From Micromonospora purpureochromogenes (GTDB lineage Bacteria; Actinomycetota; Actinomycetes; Mycobacteriales; Micromonosporaceae), in contig NZ_LT607410.1 of assembly GCF_900091515.1 (NCBI RefSeq), positions 4,898,001 to 4,962,000 on the forward strand: 64,000 bases of DNA, in the 5' to 3' direction. The notes beneath the pieces were generated by a model. That model saw only the letters and a list, made by a program, of their open reading frames with translations. It was not told where the DNA came from and did no database searches. Position 1 is the first letter of the stretch; every line of letters begins with the position of its first letter. The position numbers were made by a program, and so were the translations under genes. Positions 40,901 through 51,318 of the stretch are shown one piece after another.

Positions 40901-43390
40901 TCAGTTGCGTTCGATGAGGTGGCCGAGGACCGTGGGGCCGAGCATGACGGCGAAGCCGCTGCCGTCGCGGCGCGGGTCGGCGGGGGGCAGCTCCACCGGG
41001 TCGCCGGTCGCGGTCGCGCCGACCGGCCGGGCGCCGACCCAGGCGACCACCAGGTCCGTCTCGCCCTTGAGGAACCGCTGCGCGCGCACGCCGCCGGTCG
41101 CCCTCCCCTTCGCCGGGTACGCCCTGAACGGCGTCACCTTGACCGTCGCGCCGGTGGAGGTGACCACCATCGGCTCCCCGTGCCCGGGGTCGTCGGTGCG
41201 GACCGCCCCGAACCAGACCACCCGCGCCCCGTCGGGCACGTTGACGCCGGCCATGCCGCCGCCCTTGAGCCCCTGCGGGCGGACCAGCGTGGCGGCGAAG
41301 CGCAGCAGCGACGCCTCCGAGGTGATGAAGGTCAGCGGCTCCTGGCCGTCGGTGAGCCAGGTCGCCCCGACCACCTCGTCGCCCTCGCGCAGGCCGATCA
41401 CCTCGAACTCGTCCGAGCGGACCGGCCACTCCGGCGCGCAGACCTTGACCACGCCCTGCCGGGTGCCGAGCGCCAGGCCCGGCGAGCCCTGCGCGGCCGC
41501 CCCGAGCGGGGCCAGGCCGACCACCGTCTCGCCGGCCGCCAGCGGCAGCAGCTCGGCGGCGGACATGCCGCCGCGCAGCGAGACCGTGCCGGCCTGCTCC
41601 GGCAGCACCGGCAGCGGCAGCACGTCGATCTTGAACGCCCGGCCGGCGCTGGTCACCAGGAGCACCCGGCCCCGGGCCGTGGTGTGCACGACGGCGCGTA
41701 CCGCGTCGTGCTTGACCCGGCCGTTGCGCCGGCGCCCCTCGGCGGCCTCCTCCGACTCGGCCGCGGTGCGGGCCACCAGCCCGGTCGCGGAGAGGATCAC
41801 CTGGCAGGGGTCGTCGGCCACCTCCAGCGGGCCGGCCGGCACCGACGCCGCCAGCACCTCCTTGAGGTCGCCGTCGACCAGGGTGGTACGCCGAGGCGCG
41901 CCGAACTGCTTCACCACCGCCGACAGCTCGTCGGAGACGACCTTCTTCAGCACCTTGTCGTCATCGAGGATCTTGGACAGCTCGGTAATCTCCCCGCGCA
42001 GCTTCTCCTGCTCGGCCTCCAGCTCGATCCGGTCGTACCTGGTCAGCCGGCGCAGCGGAGTGTCCAGGATGTAGGTGGCCTGGATCTCGGAGAGCTTGAA
42101 CTTCTGCATCAGGCCGTCCTTGGCCGCCTGGGCGTCCTCGCTGGCCCGGATCAGCTTGACCACCTTGTCGATGTCGAGCAGGGCGATCAGCAGACCGTCG
42201 ACCAGGTGCAGCCGCTCCTCGCGCTTGCGCCGGCGGTACGCGCTGCGCCGGGTGACCACCTCGTACCGGTGGGCCAGGAAGACCTCCAGCAGCGCCTTCA
42301 GCCCCAGGGTGCGCGGCTGGCCGTCGACCAGCACCAGGTTGTTGACGCCGAACGACTGCTCCAGCGGGGTGAGCCGGTAGAGGTCGGCCAGCAGCGCCTG
42401 CGGGTTGACCCCGACCTTGCACTCGATGACCAGCCGGGTGCCGCTCTCCCGGTCGGTGAGGTCCTTGACGTCGGCGATGCCGGTCAGCCGCTTGGTCTTG
42501 GTGACCTCGTTGGTGATCGCCGCGATGACCTTCTCCGCGCCGACGCCGTACGGCAGCTCGACGACGGTGATCGCCTGCCGGCCGCGGCTGCCCTCCAGCG
42601 GGCCGATCTCCACCTTGCCGCGCATCCGCACCACGCCGCGTCCGGTCTCGTACGCTCGACGCACCTCGTCCAGGCCGAGCAGCAGACCGCCGGTGGGCAG
42701 GTCGGGGCCGGGAACGAACTCCATCAGCTTGTCGAGGTCGGCGTCCGGGTGGTTGATCAGCCAGCGGGCGGCGGAGACCACCTCGCCGAGGTTGTGCGGG
42801 ATCATGTTGGTCGCCATCCCGACCGCGATCCCGGACGCGCCGTTGACCAGCAGGTTGGGGAAGGCGGCCGGCAGCACGGTGGGCTGGGTCAGCGAGCCGT
42901 CGTAGTTGGGCTCGACGTCAACGGTGTCCTCGCCCAACTCGCCGACGAGCAGCATCGCCTCGCGGGACATCCGTGCTTCGGTGTAGCGCGCCGCGGCAGG
43001 TCCATCGTCCGGGCTTCCAAAATTTCCATGCCCGTCGATGAGCGGCGCGTTGAGCGAGAAGTCCTGGGCCATCCGGACCATTGCGTCGTAGATAGCGGTG
43101 TCACCGTGCGGGTGGTAGCGACCCATCACGTCGCCGACCACGCGGGCGGACTTCACGTGCGCCCGATCGGGGCGGAAGCCCGCCTCGTTCATCGCGTAGA
43201 GGATGCGCCGGTGCACCGGCTTGAGCCCGTCGCGCGCGTCGGGCAGGGCGCGGGAGTGGATGACCGAGAAGGCGTACTCCAGGTAGGAGTCGGAGACCTC
43301 GGTGACCAGCGGGTTGTCGAACACCCGCGCGCCGGCCTGGTCGAAGGCGGACAGGTCCACCTTGGCGCGGTCTTCCTTGCGGCGTGCCAT
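40901..43390 (-). CDS. parC: Type IIA topoisomerase subunit A (ParC/GyrA family, topoisomerase IV-like)
   Basis: 829 residues. N-terminal breakage-reunion domain: '[20 protein letters not shown]' (about 36-55), '[13 protein letters not shown]', '[20 protein letters not shown]', and the active-site Tyr136 in '[10 protein letters not shown]'. The coiled-coil tower and the C-terminal beta-pinwheel repeats follow; the canonical GyrA box is not obvious, favouring a ParC-like decatenase. It forms a heterotetramer with the ParE-like product 31 bp upstream. Codons 121-139 are strikingly AT-rich at third positions, around the classical GyrA intein site. Confidence 0.92.
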   Translation of the reverse strand: MARRKEDRAKVDLSAFDQAGARVFDNPLVTEVSDSYLEYAFSVIHSRALPDARDGLKPVHRRILYAMNEAGFRPDRAHVKSARVVGDVMGRYHPHGDTAIYDAMVRMAQDFSLNAPLIDGHGNFGSPDDGPAAARYTEARMSREAMLLVGELGEDTVDVEPNYDGSLTQPTVLPAAFPNLLVNGASGIAVGMATNMIPHNLGEVVSAARWLINHPDADLDKLMEFVPGPDLPTGGLLLGLDEVRRAYETGRGVVRMRGKVEIGPLEGSRGRQAITVVELPYGVGAEKVIAAITNEVTKTKRLTGIADVKDLTDRESGTRLVIECKVGVNPQALLADLYRLTPLEQSFGVNNLVLVDGQPRTLGLKALLEVFLAHRYEVVTRRSAYRRRKREERLHLVDGLLIALLDIDKVVKLIRASEDAQAAKDGLMQKFKLSEIQATYILDTPLRRLTRYDRIELEAEQEKLRGEITELSKILDDDKVLKKVVSDELSAVVKQFGAPRRTTLVDGDLKEVLAASVPAGPLEVADDPCQVILSATGLVARTAAESEEAAEGRRRNGRVKHDAVRAVVHTTARGRVLLVTSAGRAFKIDVLPLPVLPEQAGTVSLRGGMSAAELLPLAAGETVVGLAPLGAAAQGSPGLALGTRQGVVKVCAPEWPVRSDEFEVIGLREGDEVVGATWLTDGQEPLTFITSEASLLRFAATLVRPQGLKGGGMAGVNVPDGARVVWFGAVRTDDPGHGEPMVVTSTGATVKVTPFRAYPAKGRATGGVRAQRFLKGETDLVVAWVGARPVGATATGDPVELPPADPRRDGSGFAVMLGPTVLGHLIERN

Positions 43391-43421
43391 CGTCAGCTTT
43401 CCCCTCGAACGGACCCGGTGC

Positions 43422-46400
43422 TCATGCGTCGATCGCCTCCCGGTCGACCCGGTCGGAGGAGTCGATCAGCCAGTTGCGGCGCGGCTCGACCTTCTCCCCC
43501 ATCAGCAGTTCGAGGATCCGCTCGGCGGCGTCGACGTCGTCGAGGGTGATCCGGCGGACCGCCCGGGTGGCCGGGTTCATCGTGGTCTCCCACAGCTCGT
43601 CGGCGTCCATCTCGCCGAGGCCCTTGAAGCGCGGGATCGGGGTGACGATCTGCTTGCCGGCCTTCTCCAGCTTGCGGACCGTCGCCTCCATCTCGGCCTG
43701 GGTGTAGGTGTAGATGGTCTGCGGGTTGCGCCCCTTGGTGGTGATCTTGTGCAGGGGCGGCATCGCGGCGAAGAGCCGACCGGCCTCGATCAGCGGCCGC
43801 ATGTAGCGGGCGAAGAGCGTGATGAGCAGGGTACGGATGTGCGCGCCGTCCACGTCGGCGTCCGCCATGATCAGGACCCGGCCGTACCGCAGGGCCGACA
43901 GGTCGAAGGTACGCCCCGAGCCGGCGCCGAGCACCTGCACGATCGCGGCGCACTCGGCGTTGTCCAGCACCTGCTGGAGGTTCGCCTTCTGCACGTTGAG
44001 GATCTTGCCGCGGATCGGCAGCAGCGCCTGGTACTCGGCCGTCCTTGCCACCCGGGCGCTGTTGTGTACGAACACTCCCGCTTCGAGCGCGAAGTTGTGG
44101 TGCCCGTCCACCGTCAGGTCGTAGACGTCCGCCGTTTCGCTGAGGAATTCGACCGACGCCACCTTGTGGTTGACGAGGGACGCCGCCTCGCGCAAGCGTC
44201 CGTGGTCTCCGTCGTACAGGGCCAGGAGTCGATCGAATCGGAGGCCCGTGCGCGCCGATCGCATGCGTTCGGCCTCGTAGGCCACTGCCATGTCCGCATC
44301 GGCCAAGGACAGCAGCGGGGCGAGCCGACGGAGCGCTGCCAACCTACGACCGTTCGTCTGCCGTCCCACCCGTTGCGCACGGGGGACGGTAGCGACGTAG
44401 CGCGCTCGTCCGGACTGCACTTTGGCAAGCTGGCCGGTGCCCGGATCGGTCATCCGCTGCTTCATGCGGCGGGCATGCCGCTCGCCGAACTCGGGATTGT
44501 CCTGGTGCCACGCCAACACCGCATTGCGCTGACGTTCCCGCTCGGCGGGATCGGCGAACTGTTCGACGGTCTTTCGGGATCGCCAAGCACGTAGATCGTG
44601 GTTCTCCCACTGGCGCACCGAACGCTGCCGCCATTCCTCGCGACGAGTCGGATCGGCGAAGTACTGCCGCGCCCGCTCGGCTGCGTCCGCCCGGTGCTCC
44701 GGGTGGGACCAGTACTCTTCCTGCCGCTCGCGCATCCGTTCGGCGTAGGCGCGCTTCTCGTCATCGCTGAGCGCGTGGTACCAGTCCTGGAAACCCTTGT
44801 CGAACCGGGCGCGGAACGCGGGCGACTCGTTGAGCGCGAACAGGCGGGCGAGGCAAGCCTCCCGGAAGGCCAGATCCTGCCACTGCGCGGTGAGCATGGC
44901 CGACCGGAACTCCCGGCCACCATTGTCGAACCACTCCCGCCAACCTGCATGGACGTGCTCGCCCATCATTGCGGCGTGCAGGGCGGAATGGTCCGCCCAG
45001 GTCATCCGTCGCAGATCGCGCGGGTCGTTGTTGCGCTTGTTGATGTCGATGTGATGGCGAACGTTGCCGTTGGCGGCGTTGTCCCGGCCGTTGCGCAGGT
45101 TCCAGGCGTCGGCGAGGTAGTGGGTGTAGACCCACTCCTCGCGATCGTTCATCCAGACCCGCTCGTAACCCTGGAGCTTGTGCCCCTCCGCCTTGCTGGA
45201 CAGGCTTCGGTACAGCGGCATCAGGGAATCACCGGGTCCGAGAGCGTCGGCCCGCCGGTAGGATCCGTCACGCAGCCTGAACAGGTGGTCCGGAGTGCAC
45301 CGGATCGACTCGCCGCTGTCGAGGGTCACCCGTACCAGTGGCGCATCCCGCTTGGTCAGGCGAGGCTCGACCAGCGGAGCGATCACCACCCGGCCAGCCT
45401 TGTTGGTTGTGTAGCCGAAATGGGTCACGCCTCGCGCCCAATCGGCAGTCAGGTCGGCGAATGATCGGCTCTGGCCGGATGCTAGCGCGACCATCGTGTC
45501 ACCGGTGAAGCATCCCAGCGCGCTGTCCCCCTCGACGATGAACAGCTCGCTGCGATCCACCCCCGTCGCGCGGCAGTCGACCAGCTTGGCCGGCATCGAC
45601 GCGCCCTCCAGGGCGGTCTTGCGCCGGGCCGCGTCCTTCTGCTGCTTCTGGGTGAGCCGGACCCGCGCCGCGTCGACGATCTTCTGGAGCACCGTGCGCG
45701 CCTCGGCCTTGGTGCGCCGGTCCTCCAGCCACGCCTTGACGTGCTGCTCGATCACGGACTGCATCACCTTGGTGATGCCGGCGGTGGAGAGCTCGTCCTT
45801 GGTCTGCGAGGTGAACTGCGGCTCCGGGATGCGCACGTGCACCACGGCCGTCATCCCCTCCAGGACGTCGTCCAGGGTGGGCGGCTCCTCCTTGGCCTTG
45901 AGCAGGCCACGGGTGTTGCGTACGGCGTCGGCGAGGGTGCGCGCCAACGCCCGCTCGAAGCCCTTGCGGTGGGTGCCGCCGTGGGCGTTGCGGATGGTGT
46001 TGGTGAAGCACTCCACGGTCCGCTCGTAGCCGGTGCCCCAGCGGAAGGCCACCTCGACCTCGGCGCGGCGCTGCACGTTGGACTGCATCACGCCGTTGGC
46101 GTCGGCGGCGTTCTCCCGGTAGGTGCCCTCGCCGGTGACCAGCAGCGTGCCGGAGACCGGCCGGTCGCCGGCCGGTGCCAGGAACTCGACCATGTCGGTG
46201 AGGCCGTTGGGGAAGTGGAACCGCTCCTCGGCGGGCTGCTCACCGGTCTCGTCGCGCAGCCGGTAGTCGACCCCGGGCACCAGGAAGGCGGTGTTGCGCA
46301 GCTTCATCCGGACGGCGTCGACGTCGAGCGCCGCGCCGGTCTCGAAGTAGCGGGCGTCGTGCCAGTAGCGGATCGAGGTGCCGGTGCGCTGGCCGCGCTT

Positions 46401-46985
46401 CATCGCCCCCACGATCTGCAGCCCGGGACCGGCGGTGAAGGGGGCGTCCGGGCCGTCGCCGTCGAAGATCCCCGGCACGCCGTGCCGGAACGACATGGCG
46501 TGCACCTTGCCGCCGCGCCGGACGGTGACGTCGAAGCGGCGGGAGAGCGCGTTGACCGCCGAGGCGCCGACGCCGTGCAGGCCGCCGGAGGTCTTGTAGC
46601 CGGAGCCGCCGAACTTGCCACCGGCGTGCAGCCGGGTGAGCACCAGCTCGACCCCGGAGATGCCGGACTTGGCGTGCACGTCGGTGGGGATGCCGCGGCC
46701 GTCGTCGTCGACCTGTACCGAACCGTCGGCGTGCAGCGTCACCTCTACCTTCCGGGCGTGACCCGCGACACCCTCGTCGGTGGAGTTGTCGAGGATCTCG
46801 TTGACGAGGTGACCCACGCCACGGCTGTCGGTGGAGCCGATGTACATGCCGGGACGCTTGCGGACGGCGTCCAGGCCCTCGAGGTGGGTGAGGTCGTCGG
46901 CCCCGTAGAGGGTCTCAGGCTGTGCGGTCAACTGGTCGTACTCCCAGGTCTCGGCGGTGTGGTGCCGCTCACCGTCTTGATCCAC
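43422..46985 (-). CDS. parE: Type IIA topoisomerase subunit B (ParE/GyrB family), interrupted by an intein
   Basis: 1187-residue precursor from GTG 46985; after splicing 703 residues. GHKL ATPase: '[17 protein letters not shown]', '[15 protein letters not shown]', '[12 protein letters not shown]', '[17 protein letters not shown]'. Transducer domain with 'QTKDELST', Toprim with '[10 protein letters not shown]' split by the intein from '[20 protein letters not shown]', then '[19 protein letters not shown]'. C terminus '[20 protein letters not shown]'. Activity needs intein removal since the Toprim Glu motif is divided. Upstream 299 bp (46986-47284) hold no other gene. First gene of the parE-parC operon. 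Confidence 0.93.
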   Translation of the reverse strand: MDQDGERHHTAETWEYDQLTAQPETLYGADDLTHLEGLDAVRKRPGMYIGSTDSRGVGHLVNEILDNSTDEGVAGHARKVEVTLHADGSVQVDDDGRGIPTDVHAKSGISGVELVLTRLHAGGKFGGSGYKTSGGLHGVGASAVNALSRRFDVTVRRGGKVHAMSFRHGVPGIFDGDGPDAPFTAGPGLQIVGAMKRGQRTGTSIRYWHDARYFETGAALDVDAVRMKLRNTAFLVPGVDYRLRDETGEQPAEERFHFPNGLTDMVEFLAPAGDRPVSGTLLVTGEGTYRENAADANGVMQSNVQRRAEVEVAFRWGTGYERTVECFTNTIRNAHGGTHRKGFERALARTLADAVRNTRGLLKAKEEPPTLDDVLEGMTAVVHVRIPEPQFTSQTKDELSTAGITKVMQSVIEQHVKAWLEDRRTKAEARTVLQKIVDAARVRLTQKQQKDAARRKTALEGASMPAKLVDCRATGVDRSELFIVEGDSALGCFTGDTMVALASGQSRSFADLTADWARGVTHFGYTTNKAGRVVIAPLVEPRLTKRDAPLVRVTLDSGESIRCTPDHLFRLRDGSYRRADALGPGDSLMPLYRSLSSKAEGHKLQGYERVWMNDREEWVYTHYLADAWNLRNGRDNAANGNVRHHIDINKRNNDPRDLRRMTWADHSALHAAMMGEHVHAGWREWFDNGGREFRSAMLTAQWQDLAFREACLARLFALNESPAFRARFDKGFQDWYHALSDDEKRAYAERMRERQEEYWSHPEHRADAAERARQYFADPTRREEWRQRSVRQWENHDLRAWRSRKTVEQFADPAERERQRNAVLAWHQDNPEFGERHARRMKQRMTDPGTGQLAKVQSGRARYVATVPRAQRVGRQTNGRRLAALRRLAPLLSLADADMAVAYEAERMRSARTGLRFDRLLALYDGDHGRLREAASLVNHKVASVEFLSETADVYDLTVDGHHNFALEAGVFVHNSARVARTAEYQALLPIRGKILNVQKANLQQVLDNAECAAIVQVLGAGSGRTFDLSALRYGRVLIMADADVDGAHIRTLLITLFARYMRPLIEAGRLFAAMPPLHKITTKGRNPQTIYTYTQAEMEATVRKLEKAGKQIVTPIPRFKGLGEMDADELWETTMNPATRAVRRITLDDVDAAERILELLMGEKVEPRRNWLIDSSDRVDREAIDA
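44061..45512 (-). other. Intein (484 residues) with HNH homing endonuclease domain, GyrB-type insertion site
   Basis: Begins with Cys ([15 protein letters not shown], block A) and ends '[10 protein letters not shown]' followed by extein Ser, the exact class-1 splicing residues. Block B is '[16 protein letters not shown]' with the conserved T-x-x-H, and block F/G is '[20 protein letters not shown]'. Between them about 330 residues include an HNH nuclease ([20 protein letters not shown] then 'WADHSALH') and Arg/Glu-rich helices. The ends closely resemble the Synechocystis GyrB intein as I recall it. Third codon positions are less GC-biased than in the host gene, a sign of transfer. Confidence 0.92.
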
Positions 46986-47284
46986 CCTGACTCGATCTCC
47001 ACGCGCGGCGCGCCGCAGCGAGCCTAGCCGCCCGCCCCGACACATCCGCGCAGCCCCGCTGGAGCCATCGCGGCCGGGGCGCCGGTCGTCGGTCACCCGG
47101 CAGCAACGCCGGTCCCGGCCGGGGTGTTCCCCGGGGCGGGCCGGCCGGTGCCCCGCGTGCCACCCGCGTCTGTGTCGAACGCTGAACGAACGCGTTGCCA
47201 CCCATTGACGCCCATCACGCCGAAGTGATCTGATCGCGACCATCGGAGGATCTTTCACATTTCGATGGACAGATGGGGGACGCG

Positions 47285-48541
47285 ATGGTCAGGTTCCGTC
47301 GTACCGCTCTCGCCGCTTCGCTCACCGTCGCCACGGCCGCGCTCTCGGCCGCCGTCGGCCTGCCCGCTCCCGCCGCCGCGGCGCTGCCCACCGCCGCCGT
47401 GGCGCTGGGCGACAGCTTCATCAGCGGCGAGGGCGCCGGGGCGTACTCGCCGGTGGTCGACGTCACCGGCGTGACCCAGTCCTTCCCGGGCTGGTCGGCG
47501 CCGAACAGCAACGCCTACTTCTGCCACCGCTCACCCAACGCCTCGCTGCACCAGGCGGACCTGCCGGGCATCCAGGCCCGGTTCAACCTCGCCTGCTCCG
47601 GCGGCCAGCCGTACGACATCGCCGCCGCGTCCGCCACCCGGGCCAAGGGCCGGCAGGTCGCCGCGCAGCTCGACCAGCTCCGCGCGGTCGGGCAGAGCCA
47701 CGACATCGACCTGGTGCTGATCGGGCTCGGCTCGAACAACAGCTCGTTCACCTTCGGCAGCGTCGCCGAGAAGTGCGCCAACCGGTTCATCGCCGACGCC
47801 TGGACCGGCTGGTGGGAGTTCTGGGCGTACCTGGGCGGGCCGGTCGAGCAGGAGCCCTGCGACGACGCCGACCTGGCCACCGCCGCGCAGTTCGGCGCCG
47901 CGACCGCGGAGACCACCGCGGCCGTCCGCCAGATCCTCACCACCCTCGACCAGATCGACGCCGACGGCCAGCACCGGATCGTGTTCCAGGACTACACCAA
48001 CCCGCTGCCGCCGGAGCTGGCCCAGGTCTACTGGAGCGAGGACGACCGGGACGACACCCGGGACAAGTTCCGCGCGCTCGGCGCCGAGCGGTACGCCGCC
48101 GGCTGCCCGATCCACCGGGCCAGCCTCGCCCCCGGCCACCGCTTCTCCCAGGGGCTCGGCACGCTGGTCAACTCGGTACGCACCACCCTGGCCGCCGAGT
48201 TCCCCGCCGCCGACCTGGTCTACCTCAACGTGCAGCGCGCCTTCGACGGCGCCCGGCTCTGCGAGCAGGCGGGCAGCCCCACCGGCACGCTCGCCACCCC
48301 GATCCGCCTCCAGGACGGCCCGTCCGGCGTGTTCGTCACCAGCCTCTCCGGCTACGACAAGCTGGACATCCAGCGGATCGCCAACACCTGCGGGACGTAC
48401 TTCCAGACCTGCCAGGAGTCCTGGCACCCGAACGCCGCCGGGCACAAGGTGCTCGGCCGGTGCCTGACCGGCGCCGCAGCGACCGCCTCCCGGGCGGTCT
48501 CCTGCGTACGCGCGCCCGACGGCGCCGTCAGCGTCGGTTGA
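47285..48541 (+). CDS. Secreted SGNH/GDSL-family hydrolase
   Basis: 418 residues from ATG 47285, 4 bp after GGGGGA. Tat/Sec-like signal peptide (VRFRRTALAASLTVATAALS to about residue 32, cleavage near 'AAAAL'). Block I with the nucleophile is 'VALGDSFISGEGAGAY', block III 'IGLGSNNSSFTFG', block V 'ESWHPNAAGHKVLG' with catalytic His. Several Cys may form disulfides. An extracellular esterase/lipase of the type common in actinomycetes; substrate unknown. Confidence 0.87.
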   Translation: MVRFRRTALAASLTVATAALSAAVGLPAPAAAALPTAAVALGDSFISGEGAGAYSPVVDVTGVTQSFPGWSAPNSNAYFCHRSPNASLHQADLPGIQARFNLACSGGQPYDIAAASATRAKGRQVAAQLDQLRAVGQSHDIDLVLIGLGSNNSSFTFGSVAEKCANRFIADAWTGWWEFWAYLGGPVEQEPCDDADLATAAQFGAATAETTAAVRQILTTLDQIDADGQHRIVFQDYTNPLPPELAQVYWSEDDRDDTRDKFRALGAERYAAGCPIHRASLAPGHRFSQGLGTLVNSVRTTLAAEFPAADLVYLNVQRAFDGARLCEQAGSPTGTLATPIRLQDGPSGVFVTSLSGYDKLDIQRIANTCGTYFQTCQESWHPNAAGHKVLGRCLTGAAATASRAVSCVRAPDGAVSVG

Positions 48542-48601
48542 GTTCCCCGTCGGGGGCGGCCCGCCCGGACCGTCCCCGACGCGCGCCCACCCGACGACGC
48601 C

Positions 48602-49243
48602 TCAGGGCCGGATCGCGGCGCCGAGCACGTGCGGCGACGCCGGCGCGGGCAACCGTCCGGGCGGGAAGCGGAACCGGTCCAGCCGGACCACGCTGAAGCC
48701 CGCCGCGACGATCGCCGACACCGTGTCCCGCCCGGTGTGGCAGCCGCCGCAGAGCAGCGGCCAGCAGGTCGCGTCGACCACCCGCTGCGTCCGGCGCAGC
48801 CCGGGGGTACCCGCGGCGACGTGCTCGTAGAAGCGCAGCCACCCGCCGGGACGCAGCACCCGGTACGCCTCCCGCAGCGCGACGGCCTGGTCGGGGACCG
48901 AGCAGAGCACCAGCGACAGCACCACGGCGTCGACGCTGGCGTCGGCGACCGGCAGCGCCTCGGCCAGCCCGTCGGTGACCGTGACCGGCACCGGCGCGTG
49001 GTCGGCGGCGCTGCGGGCGGCGGCGCGCAGCCAGGGCTCGGGCTCCACCGCGAGCACGGCGTCCACCTCGGGCGGGTAGTGCGCGAACATCCGGCCGTTG
49101 CCGGCGCCCACCTCGACGACCCGCCCGTGCAGGCCGGCGACCAGTCGACGCCGGTGCTCGGCCGCGCCGGCCCGGTCCAGGGCCACGCTCGCCCGCGCGA
49201 ACAACCGGGCGAACAGCGGGTGGGACACCCGGGAGTTGGACAT
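48602..49243 (-). CDS. Class I SAM-dependent methyltransferase
   Basis: 213 residues from ATG 49243. Motif I 'RVVEVGAGNGRMFAHY' near 42, 'VLAVEPEPWL' (acid binding the ribose), 'VDAVVLSLVLCSVP', 'YRVLRPGGWLRFYEHV'. Close to the UbiE/Methyltransf_11 type, similar to the human METTL7-like group in the 'C-x-x-x-GCHTGRDT' region (CWPLLCGGCHTGRDT). Cytosolic; the natural substrate is unknown. Confidence 0.87.
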   Translation of the reverse strand: MSNSRVSHPLFARLFARASVALDRAGAAEHRRRLVAGLHGRVVEVGAGNGRMFAHYPPEVDAVLAVEPEPWLRAAARSAADHAPVPVTVTDGLAEALPVADASVDAVVLSLVLCSVPDQAVALREAYRVLRPGGWLRFYEHVAAGTPGLRRTQRVVDATCWPLLCGGCHTGRDTVSAIVAAGFSVVRLDRFRFPPGRLPAPASPHVLGAAIRP

Positions 49244-49397
49244 CGGCGCTCCGTATCGACGTGGGGCCGCTCGTCCGCAGGCTACCGCCCGCCCGCACCG
49301 CACCGCCGCCCCGCGCCCGCACCACCGGGGCAGCCCACGCAGGCCCGGCAGCTAAGGGCCGGCAGCGGGGAGGCGGGGCGGTGACCAGCGCAACGCC

Positions 49398-49835
49398 TCA
49401 GGGGGTACGCGGGCGTGCGCTGAGCGTGAGCAGGACGGGGGCGGCGGGGCTGCCGGCGAGGTCGCCGAGGCGGACGTCGTCGAGGACGGCGAGGAAGGCG
49501 GCCTGGGCGCGGCGCAGCTGGACGCGGAGCCGGCAGTCGGCCCGCAGCGTGCAGCCGGACTCCTCGCAGGCGACGACCTCACCCTCGCCCTCGAAGGCCC
49601 GTACGACCTGGCCGACGGTCAACTCCTCCGCACCCTCGGCGAAGGCCACGCCGCCGGAGCGCCCCCGGATGGTGACCAGCACACCGAGCCGTTGCAGCCG
49701 CTGCACCACCTTGGCGACGTGGCTGCGGGGCAGGTCCAGCCGCTCGGCCAGTTCGTCGACGGTGGTACGGGCCGACGCCGGCGCGGTCAGCATGGCGATC
49801 CGCAGCGCCATGTCGGTGGACCGGTTGAGCTTCAC
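49398..49835 (-). CDS. nsrR: NsrR-type Rrf2 regulator, nitric-oxide-sensing iron-sulfur repressor
   Basis: 145 residues. Rrf2 winged helix at 1-75 (MKLNRSTDMALRIAMLTA, 'RSHVAKVVQRLQRLGVL', 'RGRSGGVAFAEG'). Cys ligands appear in 'VACEESGCTLRADCRL', spacing C-x5-C-x5-C, as in NsrR carrying a [4Fe-4S] cluster. NsrR loses DNA binding when NO attacks the cluster. It diverges from the flavohaemoglobin gene, the classic NsrR target, with a matching dyad in between. Confidence 0.9.
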   Translation of the reverse strand: MKLNRSTDMALRIAMLTAPASARTTVDELAERLDLPRSHVAKVVQRLQRLGVLVTIRGRSGGVAFAEGAEELTVGQVVRAFEGEGEVVACEESGCTLRADCRLRVQLRRAQAAFLAVLDDVRLGDLAGSPAAPVLLTLSARPRTP

Positions 49836-49923
49836 GTACCGACCCTAGCCAGCGCGTCCCGGCCCGGACAGGGGCCGGGAGACCGTGACGCCGGCAACAC
49901 CGGACCCGGGACTTTCGGCCCTG

Positions 49924-49946
49924 AAGAGGCATCTCAGATTCCTGTT
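49924..49946. promoter_or_regulatory. Candidate NsrR operator upstream of hmp
   Basis: 17-bp palindrome AGGcATCTcAGATtCCT at 49927-49943 with AA/TT extensions giving an 11-1-11 dyad. It lies about 40 bp before the hmp start. Geometry agrees with NsrR sites of other bacteria. Confidence 0.65.
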
Positions 49947-49983
49947 TAAGTGCTCGCGTAGGCAACGCAGAAGGAGGAGAGCC

Positions 49984-51204
49984 GTGCTCTCGGAATCGTC
50001 CAAGGCCGTGGTGATCGCGACCCTGCCCGTCGTACGGGCACACGGGGAGGAGATCACCGGCCGGTTCTACCCGCGGATGTTCGCCGCCCACCCGGAGCTG
50101 CTCAACCTGTTCAACCGGGGCAACCAGGCGACCGGCCAGCAGAAGGCCGCGCTGGCCGCCTCCGTCGTCGCGTACGCCGAGCACCTGACGGGCGCCGGTG
50201 GGCCGGCGTGGGACGCGATCCTGGACCGGATCGCGCACAAGCACGCCTCGCTCGGCATCACCCCCGAGCAGTACACCATCGTCGGCCGGCACCTGATGGC
50301 CGCCATCGGCGAGGTGCTGGGCGCCGCCGTCACGCCGGAGGTCGCGGCGGCCTGGGACGAGGTGTACTGGCTGATGGCCTGCGAACTCATCGCCCGGGAG
50401 GCCCGCCTCTACACGACGGCCGGCGTGGCCGGGGGCGGCGCGGTCTGGCGCGACTGGCGGGTCACCGGGGTGGTGCCGGAGGCCACCGACGTCATCTCGC
50501 TGACCCTCGTGCCGGCCGACGGCGGCCCGGTCCCCGGCTTCGTCCCCGGGCAGTACGTCTCGGTCGCCGTCGACCTCGACGGCGGGCTGGGCCAGCAGAT
50601 CCGGCAGTACAGCCTCTCCGGCCGTCCCGGCGCCGACCACTGGCGGATCACGGTCAAGCGGGTACGCGGCGTCGGCGGCGCGCCGGACGGCCTGGTCTCC
50701 ACCGTCCTGCACGAGCGGACCGCGCCCGGCGACACGCTCCGGCTCAGCCCGCCCTTCGGCGAGGTCAGCGCGGTGGCCGGCGACGGGCCGCTGCTGCTGG
50801 TCAGCGCCGGCATCGGGCTCACTCCGGCGATGTCCGCGCTGGAGCACCTGGCGGCCACCGCGCCCGAGCGGCCGGTGGTGCTGGTGCACGCCGACCGGGA
50901 CGGGGCCGCGCACGCACACCGGGACGAACTGCCCCGGCTGCACGCCCGGCTGCCCAACCTGCGGCTCAAGCTCTGGTACGAGCGGACCACCGACGGCGAC
51001 GACCCGGTGGCGCTGACCGCCGAGGTGGCCAGCGGCCGGGTCGACCCCGAGCTGATCCCGCTCTCCCCCGACGCGCACGTGCACCTCTGCGGGCCACTGC
51101 CGTTCATGAACGAGGTCCGGGGCGGGCTGCTGCGCCGGGGCGTACCGGTGGAGCGGATCGCGTACGAGGTGTTCGGGCCGGGGATGCTGCGCGGCGGCGT
51201 CTGA
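49984..51204 (+). CDS. hmp: Flavohaemoglobin, nitric oxide dioxygenase
   Basis: 406 residues from GTG 49984 behind GGAGGAG. Globin domain 1-140 with B10 Tyr in 'ITGRFYPRMF' and proximal His in 'AHKHASLGITPEQY'. FAD domain with 'FVPGQYVSVAVDLDG' and 'RQYSLSG'. NAD(P)H domain with 'LLVSAGIGLTPAMSALEHL' and 'HLCGPLPFMNEV'. It oxidises NO to nitrate with O2 and NADPH. NsrR next to it and the operator-like dyad indicate NO-induced expression. Confidence 0.93.
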   Translation: MLSESSKAVVIATLPVVRAHGEEITGRFYPRMFAAHPELLNLFNRGNQATGQQKAALAASVVAYAEHLTGAGGPAWDAILDRIAHKHASLGITPEQYTIVGRHLMAAIGEVLGAAVTPEVAAAWDEVYWLMACELIAREARLYTTAGVAGGGAVWRDWRVTGVVPEATDVISLTLVPADGGPVPGFVPGQYVSVAVDLDGGLGQQIRQYSLSGRPGADHWRITVKRVRGVGGAPDGLVSTVLHERTAPGDTLRLSPPFGEVSAVAGDGPLLLVSAGIGLTPAMSALEHLAATAPERPVVLVHADRDGAAHAHRDELPRLHARLPNLRLKLWYERTTDGDDPVALTAEVASGRVDPELIPLSPDAHVHLCGPLPFMNEVRGGLLRRGVPVERIAYEVFGPGMLRGGV

Positions 51205-51226
51205 CTCCTCCGGCGGGACCCGCGGC

Positions 51227-51259
51227 GGCCGCGAATCTCCAACCTGGAGATTCGCGGCC
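51227..51259 (+). terminator. Terminator hairpin after hmp
   Basis: Perfect 15-bp arms, GGCCGCGAATCTCCA and its complement, 3-base loop, 22 bp after the hmp stop. It separates hmp from the heptose operon. Confidence 0.85.
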
Positions 51260-51318
51260 GGCGGGAGAAGTCGATGATCTACAGGTTAGGAGGAGAAGGC
51301 GAGGGTACGGACCATGGC

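Noticed and set aside
40919..43549. 876-residue plus-strand open frame
   Set aside because: Antisense to the ParC-like gene, whose active-site and structural motifs are unmistakable.
46986..47258. Longer ParE precursor starting further upstream
   Set aside because: The extension is Arg/Gly-rich and unlike the family; GTG 46985 gives the normal N terminus before the ATPase domain.
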